A stretch of DNA of 57,255 nucleotides from Ignavibacteriaceae bacterium (lineage in GTDB: Bacteria > Bacteroidota > Ignavibacteria > Ignavibacteriales > Ignavibacteriaceae): NCBI GenBank assembly GCA_031292455.1, contig JARLHC010000121.1:1-57255 (forward strand), in the 5' to 3' direction. Both the position numbers and the translations under genes were made by a program. Under the pieces are notes generated by a model, which was given only the letters and a program-made list of their open reading frames with translations, did not search any database and was not told the origin of the DNA. Positions 18,213-28,014 of this stretch are shown in pieces; the stretch's first letter is position 1, and each line of letters opens with the position of its first letter.

Positions 18213-20087
18213 ATGGACCAAAACAAAAATATTTCGGCAGTCAGAAGTAATAATTTATTTAAGGGAGCACTTGAAAGCAATCTACAATTCAATTTCAATT
18301 CAAGGAATTTTATTGAAATAGGTGAAGGGGAGATAATATATCAGACAGGCGAGTCCAGTGATTACTTATATCTTGTTATTGAAGGGGAGGTTAAATTAAA
18401 GCTACCTCGAGGTTTTAGCAGCCCATCCTTAACATTAAAAAATAATGGTGATTTTTTTGGGGAAAAGGAGATACTTGAAAACTGTGTCAGAAAATCTTCT
18501 GCTGTAGCTAATAAAGATTCACTATTGTATAAAATCAGAAAAGCCGATGTAAATTCAATAGCTACGCTAAATCAAGATATAATGATTAATCTTTCAGGTG
18601 AAACAAAAGAAGGGATTGAAACTGAAGCAAATACAAATGTAGCGAATTATGATGAGCTATTTGAGAAAATATCCGAAACATCCTTTTTCAAACCAGAAAA
18701 TATAGCGAAAGTTGAAGGAGTAAATTCAGAAAAACACGAGTTAGCAGATAATGCCGAGATTAATCCAAGTATTCAAAAGAATTTAAATGATGAACCGATC
18801 TCATTTGAGATGAAAGAGGAAGAACCTGAGGCCGAATCGGAATCTGTGAGCGCACCAGATCTAGCAGATGAATTGAATAGCGCGGCTGAAGAACAAAATG
18901 ACAATGCTCCAATTAATTTGTTGAATATCAATAATGATAAATTACCAAATCTGATAAGTGCATTACTAAAGATATTTTCTAATACAATTCCTGATGAAAT
19001 ATTTTGCGCAGTTTCCGAGACTGTTGCGGGACAATTAGGGGCAGAAAAAGGGATGTTATATATTATCAATGATGACACTAGTGAATTTCAAACCAGAATA
19101 AAGGAAGTGACGGGATATTCGGATCATACCTTAAAATTAACGAGTAATCCAGTTGCAGAATCCATTTATGAAGATAAAATTGTAAGTTTAACCAGTCCTT
19201 CAAAAGAACAGACGTCAGATATTATTCCTGCTTTTAAAGAAGAAATCAGAAACCTGATTATATCTCCTATAAAAAATACGGATGGAAGAATAAAAGGTAT
19301 ATTAATACTAGTAAATGTTAAAAAGGATAATTTTGATTCAGAAGACAAAAAACTGCTTTCAGAAATATCTCCTTTGATTGCATTTGCATTTGAAAAATCA
19401 GAAAATACCCGAGAAATATTACATTCAGAGAGGCTGACATCTCTTAACAAAATTGCAAATTTTTTAATACAAGATATTAAAAGCCCTATACTCTCAATTA
19501 AGCAATATTCAGAACATATTAAAAAAGAGAATGTAAGCAAGGAAGTGAACCTTGTACTGGAAATGATAGTTGAACAATCAAATTACGTATTGGATATTGT
19601 ACAGACCACATTGGGATTTTCAGAGGGAAAGTTAATATCCAATCCCCAGCCAATATTACTTACTACAGCATTAGATTATATCCTCTTTATGCTTGCTGAA
19701 TATGTAGAGAGCCGAAATGTTAAATTATTTAAGAAATATGAAGTAGATGGAATGGTAAACCTAGACAAAAAAGAATTTTATCAAGCTTGTTTTCAAATAG
19801 CTAAAAATGCTTGCGATGCAATGCCAAAGGGAGGGAATTTATATGTTACAACCAAAAGAGAGGGAGACAATATCCTGATTGAATTAAAAGACAACGGATT
19901 TGGCATTCCAGACAGTATTAAGGAAAAGATATTTGAACCTTTTATAACTCAAGGTAAAATTAACAGAACAGGATTGGGGCTTGCCATAGCCGAAAAAATA
20001 ATAGAGGAGCATAATGGTGTGATCCGGGCAGAAAGTTACCCCGGGGTAGGGGCAGTTTTTACAATTGTAATACCTACTTTAGATTAA
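18213..20087 (+). CDS. cNMP-binding / GAF / histidine-kinase-like ATPase lacking the H-box His
   Basis: A 624-aa cytoplasmic sensor. Residues about 30-120 form a cyclic-nucleotide-binding fold (GEGEIIYQTGESSDYLYLVI). An acidic linker (125-245) leads to a GAF domain (about 255-400). The dimerisation helix reads FLIQDIKSPILSI, where a His kinase would have HD-L/I-R-x-P: the phospho-acceptor is Gln420. The ATPase domain is intact, with N-box NACDAM, G1 DNGFGIPD and G2 TGLGLAIAEK. It could be a kinase that cannot autophosphorylate, a phosphatase, or a partner in a heterodimer. Six bp separate it from the TPR gene and 6 bp from miaA. Confidence 0.8.
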   Translation: MDQNKNISAVRSNNLFKGALESNLQFNFNSRNFIEIGEGEIIYQTGESSDYLYLVIEGEVKLKLPRGFSSPSLTLKNNGDFFGEKEILENCVRKSSAVANKDSLLYKIRKADVNSIATLNQDIMINLSGETKEGIETEANTNVANYDELFEKISETSFFKPENIAKVEGVNSEKHELADNAEINPSIQKNLNDEPISFEMKEEEPEAESESVSAPDLADELNSAAEEQNDNAPINLLNINNDKLPNLISALLKIFSNTIPDEIFCAVSETVAGQLGAEKGMLYIINDDTSEFQTRIKEVTGYSDHTLKLTSNPVAESIYEDKIVSLTSPSKEQTSDIIPAFKEEIRNLIISPIKNTDGRIKGILILVNVKKDNFDSEDKKLLSEISPLIAFAFEKSENTREILHSERLTSLNKIANFLIQDIKSPILSIKQYSEHIKKENVSKEVNLVLEMIVEQSNYVLDIVQTTLGFSEGKLISNPQPILLTTALDYILFMLAEYVESRNVKLFKKYEVDGMVNLDKKEFYQACFQIAKNACDAMPKGGNLYVTTKREGDNILIELKDNGFGIPDSIKEKIFEPFITQGKINRTGLGLAIAEKIIEEHNGVIRAESYPGVGAVFTIVIPTLD

Positions 20088-20093
20088 AATTAA

Positions 20094-20999
20094 ATGGACT
20101 TTAATGCTATTACAGTTCTGGGACCAACAGCTACCGGGAAAACAAAACTTGCTGTACAAATAGCATATTATTTTAACGGGGAAATAATTTCTGCTGACAG
20201 CAGACAAGTATACAGAGGAATGGATCTGGGAACTGGAAAAGATTACGGGAATTATATTATAAATAATATCAAAATTCCCTTTCATCTTGTAGATATAATA
20301 GAACCCACAGAAGAATTTAATGTGTTTTTATTTAAGGATTTTTTCATAAAAGCAGCTTCGCAGATTATGGAACGATCGAAATTGCCCGTCCTATGCGGCG
20401 GATCAGGGTTATATCTGAGCGCAATAATTCAAGATTACAAACTATTCCAGATGTGTAATGTTTCAAGAGAAGAACTTGAAAAGCTTTCATTTGAAGAATT
20501 AAAATCTCTTTTACTGAAATTAAATAAATCACCTCATAATACGACAGACCTGCTTGATAAAGAAAGGACGATAACTGCGATTATGATTCTATGTTCGAAA
20601 TGTGATAATTATGCGGACACAAGTAAAATAATACCATTTATCATTGGGGTTAATCCTGGACGGGAACAAATCAAAAGAGGAATAACAGAAAGATTAAAAT
20701 CAAGATTTAATGCGGGAATGATTGATGAAGTTAAATTATTGATGGAGGATGGAATAAGTTTTGAAAAAATGATATTCTTTGGACTTGAGTATAAATATAT
20801 CGGAATGTATCTAACCGGAAAGCTTAGTTATAATGACATGTTCCAGAAATTAAACAGCGCAATACATAATTTTGCTAAAAGGCAGATGACATGGTTTAGA
20901 AAAATGGAGAAGGAGGGAATCAAGATTCATTGGCTTGATTCGAATGATTATCATAAGGCAAGAATATTAATTGAAAGCGCCGGATTCAGAAGTACTTAA
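20094..20999 (+). CDS. miaA: tRNA dimethylallyltransferase
   Basis: A 301-aa enzyme that attaches a dimethylallyl group to A37 of tRNAs reading UNN codons. The P-loop is GPTATGKT, followed by the diagnostic ISADSRQVYRGMDLGTGK block. PFHLVDIIEP, LCGGSGLYL and the late GLEYKYI and FAKRQMTWFRK segments are all typical. The 'LCGGSGLY' form differs slightly from the common VGGTGLY. Length is normal. It follows the sensor ATPase by 6 bp and its 3' end overlaps the next gene by 29 bp. Confidence 0.93.
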   Translation: MDFNAITVLGPTATGKTKLAVQIAYYFNGEIISADSRQVYRGMDLGTGKDYGNYIINNIKIPFHLVDIIEPTEEFNVFLFKDFFIKAASQIMERSKLPVLCGGSGLYLSAIIQDYKLFQMCNVSREELEKLSFEELKSLLLKLNKSPHNTTDLLDKERTITAIMILCSKCDNYADTSKIIPFIIGVNPGREQIKRGITERLKSRFNAGMIDEVKLLMEDGISFEKMIFFGLEYKYIGMYLTGKLSYNDMFQKLNSAIHNFAKRQMTWFRKMEKEGIKIHWLDSNDYHKARILIESAGFRST

Positions 21000-22314
21000 A
21001 TATATAAACAAATATTCGATTAAAGGAATTGAAATTGCATGGAATCCCAGCAATGAGATAACTTCGGCAGTTGTTATTCCCGCCATCAAGGAGTATGGTA
21101 ATATCAAGACACTACTCCTATCTTTAAAAAATAACGAATCAACCTATTTCAAAAATACGTTATTTGTTTTTGTAATAAACAATCTTCCTTCCTCAGATAC
21201 GGCAGTCAAGGAGGATAACAAAAAATCGCTAGAGCTTTTAAATAATATTGTATACAAATTTTGTAAAGATAAATTTATAAAAGAAATTATAGAATCAGGA
21301 TTGAAAATTGGGTACATCGATGCATCCTCAGAGGGGAAGGAATTGTCAGAAAAGACAGGGGGAGTCGGGTTAGCAAGAAAAATCGGCATGGATGCTGCCT
21401 TAATTATTTTTAATTACAAGGAGAGAAACCAAAAAAAATTACTTATATGTCTTGATGCAGATTGTACAGTTAAAAGAAACTACTTAACTGAAATTCACAG
21501 ACAATTCTATATGAATAAAATAGAGGCAGCCTCAATTTATTTTGAGCATTTGCTTACTAACAGAGAAGATGAGGATAATGCAATAATCTGTTATGAAATA
21601 TTTCTCAGGTATTACGTAATGTGTTTAAGATATGCAAAATCCTATTATGCTTTTTATACGATAGGATCATCAATGGCATGTGATCATAAGATATATATTA
21701 AGACAGAGGGGATGAATAAGAAGAAGGCAGCTGAGGATTTTTATTTTCTAGAAAAGATCTCGAAGCATACAAATATTTATAGTATAAAAAGTACAACTGT
21801 ATATCCTTCCTCAAGGAAATCATGGCGTGTGCCATTTGGAACTGGACAGAGAGTTACACGATTTCAAGAAAAAACACATCCTGAGTATATTTTATACAAT
21901 CCGGATATATTTGAAATACTAAAAAATTGGTTGAAAATATTTCATTCGGGAAACATTTTAAATCCAGATAAATATCTTTTACTTGCAAAAGGATTAAACG
22001 CGGGATTATATGAATTCCTAAGGCTCCAGAATTTTGTTCCGGATTTAACTTCGATATTAAAATCATCAAAATCGACAGAACAGGTAAAAATGCAGCAATT
22101 GCGGTGGTTTGACGGCTTCCGAACATTAAAGCTAATTCATTTTTTGCGAGACAATGGATATCCAAACATTAATATGTTTAAAGCGCTGGATATTATATTA
22201 ACGAAATGCAATATACCCGTACCTCTACACACGACAGAAGATGTTCCAGGAAAGGAAGTGCAATTAGAATATCTGGAGAAGCTAAGATTCCTTGATAATA
22301 ATTTAGAAATTTAA
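20971..22314 (+). CDS. GT2-like glycosyltransferase-fold protein
   Basis: A 447-aa protein. SAVVIPAIKEYGNIKTLL is the start of a GT-A fold, KLLICLDADCTV carries the DxD, and ASIYFEH and CYEIFLRYYV follow. There is no signal peptide and no clear membrane helix, so it is probably cytosolic. The donor and acceptor cannot be told. The start is a TTG at 20971 inside miaA (29-bp overlap); no better ATG exists before the GT motif. The overlap implies co-translation with miaA, and the next gene starts 30 bp later. Confidence 0.7.
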   Translation: MKAPDSEVLKYINKYSIKGIEIAWNPSNEITSAVVIPAIKEYGNIKTLLLSLKNNESTYFKNTLFVFVINNLPSSDTAVKEDNKKSLELLNNIVYKFCKDKFIKEIIESGLKIGYIDASSEGKELSEKTGGVGLARKIGMDAALIIFNYKERNQKKLLICLDADCTVKRNYLTEIHRQFYMNKIEAASIYFEHLLTNREDEDNAIICYEIFLRYYVMCLRYAKSYYAFYTIGSSMACDHKIYIKTEGMNKKKAAEDFYFLEKISKHTNIYSIKSTTVYPSSRKSWRVPFGTGQRVTRFQEKTHPEYILYNPDIFEILKNWLKIFHSGNILNPDKYLLLAKGLNAGLYEFLRLQNFVPDLTSILKSSKSTEQVKMQQLRWFDGFRTLKLIHFLRDNGYPNINMFKALDIILTKCNIPVPLHTTEDVPGKEVQLEYLEKLRFLDNNLEI

Positions 22315-22344
22315 TTATTTTTAATTAAACGAATGAGGTTTTTA

Positions 22345-23829
22345 ATGATAGTAAAGACAAGTAAAGATGAAATACAAAATTTCCTTTCGGATGCTTCAAA
22401 CTTTAAAGGGTTCTGTGAAGCGGTATATTTTCCAGAGGACCGAAATGATGTATCCCAGATATTAAAAGAAGCAAATGATAAAAAAATACAAGTAACTATT
22501 GCAGGAAATGGGACAGGATTAGCCGGGGCCAGAGTCCCGGAGGGCGGTATTGTTATTTCTACAGACAGGTTAAATAAAATAATAGAAATAAACAAACAAA
22601 AGTTTTATGCTATTGCTGAACCAGGTGTATTATTATCGGAACTCCTTATAATTTTAAGGAAGAATGACTTACTTTATCCACCGGACCCTACTGAAAATAA
22701 TTGTTACCTGGGGGGCACTGTTGCTACTAATGCAAGCGGTGAGAAAACATTTAAATACGGGCCGACAAGAAATTTCATAATTGAAATGGAAGTAGTCCTG
22801 GCAGACGGGGAAATTCTCACTCTTAAAAGAGGAGAAACCCTTGCAGATAAATTTGATCTTTATCTAAAATGCGAATCCGGAAAGGAAATTAACATTCATC
22901 TTCCTGATTATAAAATGCCATCCGCAAAGAATTCAGCGGGATATTTTGTAAAGCCAGGAATGGATGCTATTGATCTGTTTATCGGATCCGAGGGGACACT
23001 TGGTGTAATAACAAAAATAAAGATACGGCTACAACCAAATCCAGAAAAAATTATTTCGTGTGTTGTGTTTTTTAACAGCGAAGAAGATGCGTTAAATTTT
23101 ATTCAAAAAGGGAGAGAAGTTTCTTATACCTCCCGAGCTTACAATAATATCCAGGCTATTGATGCTTTATCTTTGGAATACTTTGACGAAAATACATTAG
23201 ATTTCATGCGAGATGATTACAAGCAGATACCTGCTTTTGCAAAAGCCGGGGTATGGTTTGAACAGGAAGTTAACAAGGCAAATGAGGAATATTTCCTGGA
23301 TGAATGGCTTACGCTAATAAGGGAATTTAGCGGGGATGAAGAGAGTGCCTGGTTTGCATTTACTGAGGCAGATAAAGAAAAGCTGCAAATTTTCCGTCAT
23401 GCAATTTCACAGAAAATCGTTGAATTTATTGCTAAGAATAACGTAAGAAAATTAGGTACTGATGTGGCAGTGCCCGATATAAAATTCAAGGAGTTATATT
23501 ATTTTAGTAAAAAGGAAGCCATGGAATCAAAACTAGATTTTTTAATATACGGCCATTTCGGGAATTCCCATATGCATCTGAATATTCTTCCAAAGACTGA
23601 AGAAGAATACCTTAAAGGAAAAAAGATTTATAATACGATTTGTGAAAAGGCAGTGGAATTAGGGGGAACGATCTCAGCAGAACATGGTATTGGAAAGTTA
23701 AAGACAGAGTATTTTAAATTAATGTATGGAGAAGAAGTTATTAAAAAGATGGCGGAGTTGAAGAAAGTATTTGATCCCAATTTGATTTTAGGATCAGGAA
23801 CTATATTCAAAGCTGATATTATTAAATAA
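22345..23829 (+). CDS. FAD-binding oxidase, GlcD/D-lactate dehydrogenase family
   Basis: About 494 aa. The PCMH-type FAD domain is clear: TIAGNGTGLAGARVPEGGIV, AEPGVLLSEL and the GGTVATNASGEKTFKYG block. The C-terminal FAD-oxidase domain ends with YGHFGNSHMHLNILP and AEHGIGKLKTEY. This family oxidises D-2-hydroxyacids such as D-lactate or glycolate. No Fe-S C-terminal domain or partner GlcE/GlcF is nearby, so the electron acceptor is unknown. The ATG at 22345 has an AGG seven bases upstream; an ATG at 22333 would add four residues. It is the last gene of this plus-strand run and is convergent with the next. Confidence 0.87.
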   Translation: MIVKTSKDEIQNFLSDASNFKGFCEAVYFPEDRNDVSQILKEANDKKIQVTIAGNGTGLAGARVPEGGIVISTDRLNKIIEINKQKFYAIAEPGVLLSELLIILRKNDLLYPPDPTENNCYLGGTVATNASGEKTFKYGPTRNFIIEMEVVLADGEILTLKRGETLADKFDLYLKCESGKEINIHLPDYKMPSAKNSAGYFVKPGMDAIDLFIGSEGTLGVITKIKIRLQPNPEKIISCVVFFNSEEDALNFIQKGREVSYTSRAYNNIQAIDALSLEYFDENTLDFMRDDYKQIPAFAKAGVWFEQEVNKANEEYFLDEWLTLIREFSGDEESAWFAFTEADKEKLQIFRHAISQKIVEFIAKNNVRKLGTDVAVPDIKFKELYYFSKKEAMESKLDFLIYGHFGNSHMHLNILPKTEEEYLKGKKIYNTICEKAVELGGTISAEHGIGKLKTEYFKLMYGEEVIKKMAELKKVFDPNLILGSGTIFKADIIK

Positions 23830-23831
23830 TA

Positions 23832-25346
23832 TCAGTGAATTATTGGACCAAGCTCATAAATAGCATTCAGCAATTCAGTTTTTGAAAAAGGTTTCATAAG
23901 AAACTTATCAGCTCCTGCATCAAAGAAATTTCTGGCCTTATCCTCTAAAAACTCACTGGATATAATAAGAATAGGTTTATCGGTCAACTCTTTAATTTGC
24001 CTGCAGTAAATAATACCTTCCTGCCAAAGATTTTGATCAACATCAAAGATTATCATTTCATAATTATCCGAACGAACAATTGCCGGGTCAAAGCTGGTGT
24101 AGCTAAAGGGTTTAATGTTGTAAGTAGACTTAAGAAATGCATTTAAAAGTCCCAATGTTTCTCTTGAAGAGTCAAGCATTAATATCTTTTTCCGATTATC
24201 CTTTTTTAATACTATAGTATTGTCATTTTTAGTATTATTTTGAGCCAAGGGGAGAGTAAAAGTAAAGGTAGATCCAACACCTTTAATTGAATCGACAAGT
24301 AGAGAGCCTCCCATTTTTTCTATATATCTCTTAGCAAGGGCAAGACCAAGCCCGTTACCCTCATAACTTCTGCCGATATTAAGATCTTCCTGACTAAACG
24401 GCCTAAACAAGTGATCCAAATATTCTGCTGAAATTCCAACGCCAGTATCTTTTATTTTGCAGATTGCCAATTCTCTGTCTTCAAGGACATTAAGTTCAAC
24501 CTCAATAAATCCCTGTTTTGTAAATTTTACGGCGTTATTAAGAAGGATATTAATAGCATTTTCAGTTGACTGAATATCGGCAGAAACATTGATGGGACAA
24601 GATATAAAACGTGTTTTAATATTTAATTTCTTTTCATTAGCATATTCTTTGACAACAGAGATGCTGCTTTTTAAAACGACTGACAGGTCAAAGGTTTCAA
24701 CATTTAATTTATAAATGCCGGCCTCAATCTGGGCAAATTCAAGCATTTGAGTTATGCTTTTAAAAAGCCGCTCACTTCCGCTATAAAGATTATCAAGATA
24801 AATTCTGTCCTCAACATTGATTTTGTCACGCATGCTATCTTTAATAATGGAGGAGTAGCCAAGAACAATATTTAAGGGAGTTCTCAATTCATGAGACAGA
24901 ACGTTCAGAAATGTATTTTTAAGTCTTTCTGCTTCTTTATTTCCGTCACGTGCCTTACGGACTTCTGCTTCAGTTAAGATTATTTCTGTCTGGTCCTCGT
25001 GAAAAAGAACAGCAAAAGATTCCCCATCAATTTCCAGAGAAAAGATTTTAGTTCTGAGAAAAGGAAGCGTAGAGGCTTTACTTTTAAGAAGTGAATCGCT
25101 AAAGTTATTGATAAATAGTTCAGATTTTTTTTTCAGGACTTCACTAATTTTTAAGCTAATATTTATTTTTTTTAAACCGGGATCATCGAACAGGTTATAC
25201 TCTTTGAGTTCATCGATTCCGAATCCCCAGACAGAGATAAAGGCTTTATTTACAAAAACAACCGATCCATCAGCCAAAATAATCTGAATAGGAAACGGAA
25301 TAGAATCATAGAGAAGGGAAAAATATTTAAAAGCTTTACTTTTCAT
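23832..25346 (-). CDS. PAS / histidine kinase / receiver hybrid sensor
   Basis: A 504-aa cytosolic hybrid kinase. A PAS domain fills residues about 10-110 (YDSIPFPIQIILADGSVVFV). The H-box is complete, SHELRTPLN at about 152, with N-box NILLNNAVKF, G1 KDTGVGIS and G2 GNGLGLALAKR. The receiver (about 385-500) has MLDSS at the acidic site, the phospho-acceptor Asp in IIFDVD and the Lys in LMKPF. Of the sensors in this stretch, this is the only one with a normal His. Three bp separate it from the upstream GAF kinase, so phosphotransfer between the two is plausible. No DNA-binding output is attached. Confidence 0.88.
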   Translation of the reverse strand: MKSKAFKYFSLLYDSIPFPIQIILADGSVVFVNKAFISVWGFGIDELKEYNLFDDPGLKKINISLKISEVLKKKSELFINNFSDSLLKSKASTLPFLRTKIFSLEIDGESFAVLFHEDQTEIILTEAEVRKARDGNKEAERLKNTFLNVLSHELRTPLNIVLGYSSIIKDSMRDKINVEDRIYLDNLYSGSERLFKSITQMLEFAQIEAGIYKLNVETFDLSVVLKSSISVVKEYANEKKLNIKTRFISCPINVSADIQSTENAINILLNNAVKFTKQGFIEVELNVLEDRELAICKIKDTGVGISAEYLDHLFRPFSQEDLNIGRSYEGNGLGLALAKRYIEKMGGSLLVDSIKGVGSTFTFTLPLAQNNTKNDNTIVLKKDNRKKILMLDSSRETLGLLNAFLKSTYNIKPFSYTSFDPAIVRSDNYEMIIFDVDQNLWQEGIIYCRQIKELTDKPILIISSEFLEDKARNFFDAGADKFLMKPFSKTELLNAIYELGPIIH

Positions 25347-25349
25347 AAT

Positions 25350-26651
25350 TTATAATACAGGCAATGAAAACTGAACCGCAGTTCCCTGTTCTTTGTTTAG
25401 AAATTTAATTTCCCCTTTATGCCTGTCAATGATGCTTTTACACAGAAACAATCCATATCCGGTTTTATTTTTGACAGGAAGTTCAAACAAATCATTAAAA
25501 ATATCTTTCGAAATACCGGGACCATTATCATCAATTTCCACAAAAATATTACTTTCAACAAAAAAGGTTTTAACTTTTATTGTAGCATCATTTCGAGCTT
25601 CAGCGGCATTGGAAAAGAGGTGAACAATAAGATTTTGAATCTGTTCAGAATCATAGACACAAAGCGGGATATTATTAAATTCTGTCTGAAATATAATTTT
25701 ATTGAATTTTTTCATATGAGAAATATATTTAATAACAGATTGAATAGTCTGGTTCAAATCGCCACTATCTTTATTCAGATACATAATAGAGGTTTCGAGC
25801 AAAACCTGGGCATATTTCTGAATACTCCTGATGCTATCGACAGCAACCTTGGATTTTAATTTCAAACGATCAAAGAATATTGAATCTGTATTAGGGAATT
25901 CGATTTCAAATTCTTTCTGAGATTTTTCAATATTTCTCATGAGACTTTCAGTCTCCAGAAGAGCTAAATGAACGAGTCCCTGCAAAGACTGTCCGATCTC
26001 GGAATCAATACTTGATTTCAGAGCTTTTCTTTCTGCCTTAATCAGAAGTGAATTAGCCTCCTGAAGTGCATTATAAGCTTTAACCTGTCCATTATAGAGC
26101 TGGGCATTTTTAATAGCGGTAGCGGCCTGTCCGGCAAGAATTTCAAAAGTGTCTGTCAATTCTTTAATTTTAATTTTATGCAGATGTTTGCTATCAACAT
26201 AAACGACACCGATCTTTTTTTCCTCAGTAATAAGAGGAGAACAGAGGATTGTCTGTAATTCAAGTCTTAATATACTTTTGCTTGGGTCGTGGTTAGTATC
26301 GCTTTGAGCGCCTTCGATAAATTTTGACTGGCCGGTATTAAAAACATCTTCCACAACTGTTGTACTGACATTAAATGAATTTTCATTCAGGGAATTATTC
26401 TGAGAATCAATTCCTAATTTATATTCAAGGCGGCCTTCCGAATTTTTCAATACTATAAACCCACGGTCAGAACCTGAAAGCTTAATAGCATATTTAAGAA
26501 CAAGTTCGAGGACATCTTCGAGAATAAGGGAACTGTTAATACTATTAACAATATTTAAGATAACTTCCAGGTTCTTGATTTTTTCATTTGAACTGTCAAT
26601 AACGGAGGTTTCTTTCTTTTCGAGTTCTTTTTTCAGGTCAGAGAATTTCAT
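25350..26651 (-). CDS. GAF sensor with histidine-kinase-type ATPase, degenerate H-box
   Basis: A 433-aa cytosolic protein. A GAF domain spans about 28-185 (GSDRGFIVLKNSEGRLEY, then CSPLITEEKKIGVVYVDS). The helical region where the H-box belongs reads SSIDSEIGQSLQG, with no His in the acceptor position. The ATPase domain keeps N-box SNAAEA, G1 DDNGPGIS and G2 GYGLFLCKSIIDRHKG. It may rely on the hybrid kinase encoded 3 bp downstream for phosphorylation, or act as a modulator of it. The gene lies 96 bp after a TPR gene in the same direction. Confidence 0.78.
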   Translation of the reverse strand: MKFSDLKKELEKKETSVIDSSNEKIKNLEVILNIVNSINSSLILEDVLELVLKYAIKLSGSDRGFIVLKNSEGRLEYKLGIDSQNNSLNENSFNVSTTVVEDVFNTGQSKFIEGAQSDTNHDPSKSILRLELQTILCSPLITEEKKIGVVYVDSKHLHKIKIKELTDTFEILAGQAATAIKNAQLYNGQVKAYNALQEANSLLIKAERKALKSSIDSEIGQSLQGLVHLALLETESLMRNIEKSQKEFEIEFPNTDSIFFDRLKLKSKVAVDSIRSIQKYAQVLLETSIMYLNKDSGDLNQTIQSVIKYISHMKKFNKIIFQTEFNNIPLCVYDSEQIQNLIVHLFSNAAEARNDATIKVKTFFVESNIFVEIDDNGPGISKDIFNDLFELPVKNKTGYGLFLCKSIIDRHKGEIKFLNKEQGTAVQFSLPVL

Positions 26652-26747
26652 AAGATATAATCATAATACTGATGTTATTTTAATCGAGTTTTTAAATGCA
26701 AAATAATAAATGATTAACTATAATATAAGTTAAATTGAGATTGATTT

Positions 26748-27962
26748 CTATTTAAGCTGAAAGATTTCTTCCTTCAGTTTTCTGACCATATCAGAGGAGT
26801 TAATATTACGGAAGTACTCAAGAGAAGATTTGAAAACTTCAAGTGCATTCTTTTTTTGATTCATATCAACATAAAGTTTTCCCAATTCATACAAAGTTTC
26901 CGCTTTATTTAAGGCATTTGACAACTCCTCATTAATTCGTTTGCTAGTTAAGAGGTAGGTTTCTGAGAGTTTATAATTATTCAGACTTCTTTCGATAATA
27001 CCCTTTATCTTATAGATATCAGCTATAGAAAGCCGGTCATTTAAATTATTACATATTTCCATCGCTTTATCGGAAAAAGCAGAGGCAAGGTGATAATCTT
27101 TCAATTGAGTATAAATAAAGGCTTTACTAAGATAAGCAATTCCAATTTTAGACAGAACTCCTAATTCAATTGAAAGAGCAATACTTTCATCAAATTCAGA
27201 TAATGCAGATTCATACTCACCTTTTTGGGTAAACAACATTCCGATATTATGCCTCAATTCAGCAATACGATTAATATCATGCAGCTGTTCAAATTTTACC
27301 AAAGCACGATGGAAATAATTGAAAGCTTCATCGAAATTACCCTGCATATTACTGAGAATTCCCAAGTTAATTTCAATTATTCCTACCAATGCCTTATCCT
27401 TTGCCGGATTCAGCAAAGAAAGGCTCAACTCGAAATGAGCTTTCGCCCTTTTAATATTACCTCTTTCGCCATAGACAGTCCCGAGGAAATTTTCACAAAA
27501 AGCAATTCCCTTGTTATCTTTTTGAAGTTTATAGGCATTCCTGGCTTTATTTACGACGGTTAGGCATTCCTTCCAATAAGCCTGTTTTTCATAAATATCG
27601 GCAATTGCGAGATAGCAATTTATTTTTATACCGGCTAACTTATTCTCATCACCTGCATTTTTCACCAAGGAGTTAAACAAGCTAACTGCAGAATCATATT
27701 GACCGTTGCTTTTAATAGATTCCGCAAGAGTCAGAAAGAACTGAATTCTTCTAATACGAGGGAGTTTTTTTTCAGCGTAGGTAATTAAAAGGTCGATTTG
27801 GGCACGCGGTATGAATGTCCAGGCATCGACCTCTTTATTTTGAGTAGATCTATCAGTAGAAGATACTAACTGTTTTTGCTCAGTTACAAGCAAAATCTTT
27901 TTGAGTTCATCGATTTCATCTGAACTGAAATAAGGGGCTAATATCTTCTCGATTGTTTGCAA
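26748..27962 (-). CDS. Cytosolic TPR-repeat protein
   Basis: A 404-aa protein made mostly of tetratricopeptide repeats: YDSAVSLFNSLVKNAG, NIKRAKAHFELSLSLL, GNFDEAFNYFHRALVKFEQL and GEYESALSEFDESIALS. It has no signal peptide or membrane segment. The repeat style (Rap/PknK-like, about 40 residues per unit) matches the TPR part of the kinase at 30167-33724. It lies between the lipoprotein and the two sensor kinases in one minus-strand run, so a regulatory adaptor role is likely. No enzymatic motif is visible. Confidence 0.8.
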   Translation of the reverse strand: MQTIEKILAPYFSSDEIDELKKILLVTEQKQLVSSTDRSTQNKEVDAWTFIPRAQIDLLITYAEKKLPRIRRIQFFLTLAESIKSNGQYDSAVSLFNSLVKNAGDENKLAGIKINCYLAIADIYEKQAYWKECLTVVNKARNAYKLQKDNKGIAFCENFLGTVYGERGNIKRAKAHFELSLSLLNPAKDKALVGIIEINLGILSNMQGNFDEAFNYFHRALVKFEQLHDINRIAELRHNIGMLFTQKGEYESALSEFDESIALSIELGVLSKIGIAYLSKAFIYTQLKDYHLASAFSDKAMEICNNLNDRLSIADIYKIKGIIERSLNNYKLSETYLLTSKRINEELSNALNKAETLYELGKLYVDMNQKKNALEVFKSSLEYFRNINSSDMVRKLKEEIFQLK

Positions 27963-28014
27963 AATAAATACAACATTTTAAATGAATAAATAAGTCATAC
28001 CGCTTTTACAAAGA

